A stretch of DNA of 32,513 nt from Helicobacter sp. Its GTDB lineage: Bacteria > Campylobacterota > Campylobacteria > Campylobacterales > Helicobacteraceae. The translations under genes were made by a program, and so were the position numbers. The stretch covers positions 1 to 32,513 of the forward strand of contig NZ_JAFVUX010000038.1 in NCBI RefSeq assembly GCF_017502485.1. The letters are read 5' to 3'. The first letter of the stretch is position 1; every line of letters starts with the position of its first letter. Below, one piece after another: positions 31,945 to 32,513 of the stretch. The notes beneath the pieces are model-generated. The model had not been told where the DNA came from and ran no database searches. It was given only the letters and a program-made list of their open reading frames with translations.

Positions 31945-32513
31945 CAGCCTACCTTATAAGTGTATGGGCTAGGCTTGCGGGGTGTGGATTGCTTCACTAC
32001 TACTTCCACAGTAGCTCGCAATGACAGAAAAAGACTAGAATCTAAAAAGCTATCATTACTAGCAAGCGTGGTAGGGCTTGGTTTTCTGTCATTGTGAGAC
32101 TTGCTTGGTAAATCGTGGCAATCCATAGAATTCACTTTTTTAAAGCTAGATTCTAGCTTTGTTTGAGATGAGTTCTTTTCAAGGTTGCTCTTGCCACGCG
32201 ATTGAGTAGGTTGGACTGCCGCGCCGTCGTTGTCGACTCGCAATGACGGAAAATTAGATTCTAGTGCGATATGGGATTCTAAGATTGTGGAGCTAGAATC
32301 GGGGCTTTGTGGTGCAAGTTGCTTGTCGTAATGAGATTTGTGATTTTCATTACTGCTTTGGGATTCTAGGATTCTAAGATTTGCGGTATTGCTTGTGCTG
32401 TTTTTCACAAATTTTAAGAGGGAGCTAGACTTGAGGTCTGCGGTTCTCTCAAAATTTGTGAAATCAGTGCAATGACTACCCGAAGCTGAATCCCTTAAAT
32501 ATTTACCCCCCCC
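31944..32513 (-). CDS. Repeat-derived open frame from the window edge to rfbF, possible tail of an upstream phase-variable gene (partial)
   Basis: From the C tract at the window edge (G on the minus strand) one frame stays open for about 189 codons, starting GKYLRDSASGSHCTDF and ending YTYKVG with TGA overlapping the rfbF ATG. The composition is Ser/Lys/Asn-rich and no domain is visible. Three dispersed repeat copies are read in it, giving for example VDNDGAAVQ and MDCHDLPSKSHNDRK. This is the same design as the extension after the glycosyltransferase at 22652-24040. It could be a C-terminal tail made only at some tract lengths, or simply non-coding repeat DNA with an accidental open frame. 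An internal GTG at 32408 is not a convincing start. Confidence 0.35.
   Translation of the reverse strand, partial: GGGKYLRDSASGSHCTDFTNFERTADLKSSSLLKFVKNSTSNTANLRILESQSSNENHKSHYDKQLAPQSPDSSSTILESHIALESNFPSLRVDNDGAAVQPTQSRGKSNLEKNSSQTKLESSFKKVNSMDCHDLPSKSHNDRKPSPTTLASNDSFLDSSLFLSLRATVEVVVKQSTPRKPSPYTYKVG
31983..32029. repeat. Dispersed repeat copy upstream of rfbF
   Basis: TGTGGATTGCTTCACTAC at one end and GTAGCTCGCAATGACAGAAA at the other, opposite in orientation to the copies at 13349 and 22547. Confidence 0.6.
32087..32134. repeat. Dispersed repeat copy upstream of rfbF
   Basis: CTGTCATTGTGAGACTTGC at one end and CGTGGCAATCCATAGAATTC at the other, same orientation as the copies at 13349 and 22547. 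Confidence 0.65.
32211..32250. repeat. Dispersed repeat copy near the window edge
   Basis: TTGGACTGCCGCGCCG followed by GTCGACTCGCAATGACGGA, in the same orientation as the copies at 10181 and 31983. Confidence 0.6.
32403..32463. repeat. Inverted repeat near the window edge
   Basis: TTTCACAAATTTTAAGAG (32403-32420) pairs with CTCTCAAAATTTGTGAAA (32446-32463): 18 bp with one mismatch and a 25-base loop. It is AT-rich and unrelated to the other repeats here. It could be a terminator, an operator or the trace of an element end. Confidence 0.5.
32506..32513. repeat. C tract cut by the window edge
   Basis: Eight C run to the last base. The true length is unknown. Ending exactly in such a tract suggests an assembly break at a slippery homopolymer. 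Confidence 0.7.

Overview
The window looks like a chromosomal segment of an enterohepatic (non-pylori) Helicobacter. This rests on several things I recognise: a cytoplasmic TlpD-type chemoreceptor with a CZB domain, a Helicobacter-type Fur, a Maf/DUF115 flagellar glycosylation protein, a fused PabB-PabC, a Campylobacterota-only DUF2393 protein, and long poly-G/poly-C tracts inside surface-glycan genes. hisIE and a CDP-3,6-dideoxyhexose gene set argue against H. pylori itself. The genus is an inference; the species is not determined. No rRNA, tRNA, CRISPR array, insertion sequence or prophage gene was seen.

Layout. 1-2889 (+): the tail of a membrane protein, a Maf-type protein and EF-P. 2923-5762 (-): pabA, pabBC and a DUF2393 protein in a tight operon, facing efp across a shared hairpin. 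5892-10041 (-): a DEAD-box helicase, ilvE, hflK and hisIE, apparently one operon from a TATAAT promoter. 10298-11691 (-): a two-gene ThrE-type exporter, divergent from an amidohydrolase (11789-13291, +). 13292-13828 is non-coding and carries dispersed repeats. 13829-18815 (-): tlpD, PBP1A and two glycan-type methyltransferases, both switched out of frame at G tracts. 18962-20032 (+): fur and a PAP2 phosphatase whose C-terminus is frameshifted at a G7 run.

The right third (20033-31944, -) is a ten-gene surface polysaccharide operon. In transcription order it reads rfbF, rfbG, class I aminotransferase, ThDP-dependent enzyme, SDR epimerase/reductase, FkbM methyltransferase, rfbH, glycosyltransferase, SDR epimerase, glycosyltransferase. 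RfbF, RfbG and RfbH are the first enzymes of CDP-3,6-dideoxyhexose synthesis. A ThDP enzyme of the acetolactate-synthase fold beside them resembles the YerE step that adds a two-carbon branch in yersiniose synthesis, so a branched dideoxysugar on LPS or another glycan is a reasonable hypothesis. The genes are nearly all joined by ATGA, TAATG or longer overlaps, so translation is probably coupled.

The most unusual feature is how slippery tracts are built into these overlaps. A C10 tract at the end of one glycosyltransferase decides between a short protein and a 114-residue repeat-derived tail that ends exactly on the next start codon. A G14 tract at the end of an SDR gene decides between a stop, a short tail and a fusion to the downstream FkbM methyltransferase. 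The window ends inside another C tract, from which a frame stays open to the rfbF start codon. Two repeat families, a TAGATTCTA-type palindromic motif and a repeat of about 45 bp (TCATTGCGAG ... GGCAATCCA), are scattered through intergenic DNA, hairpins and coding regions.
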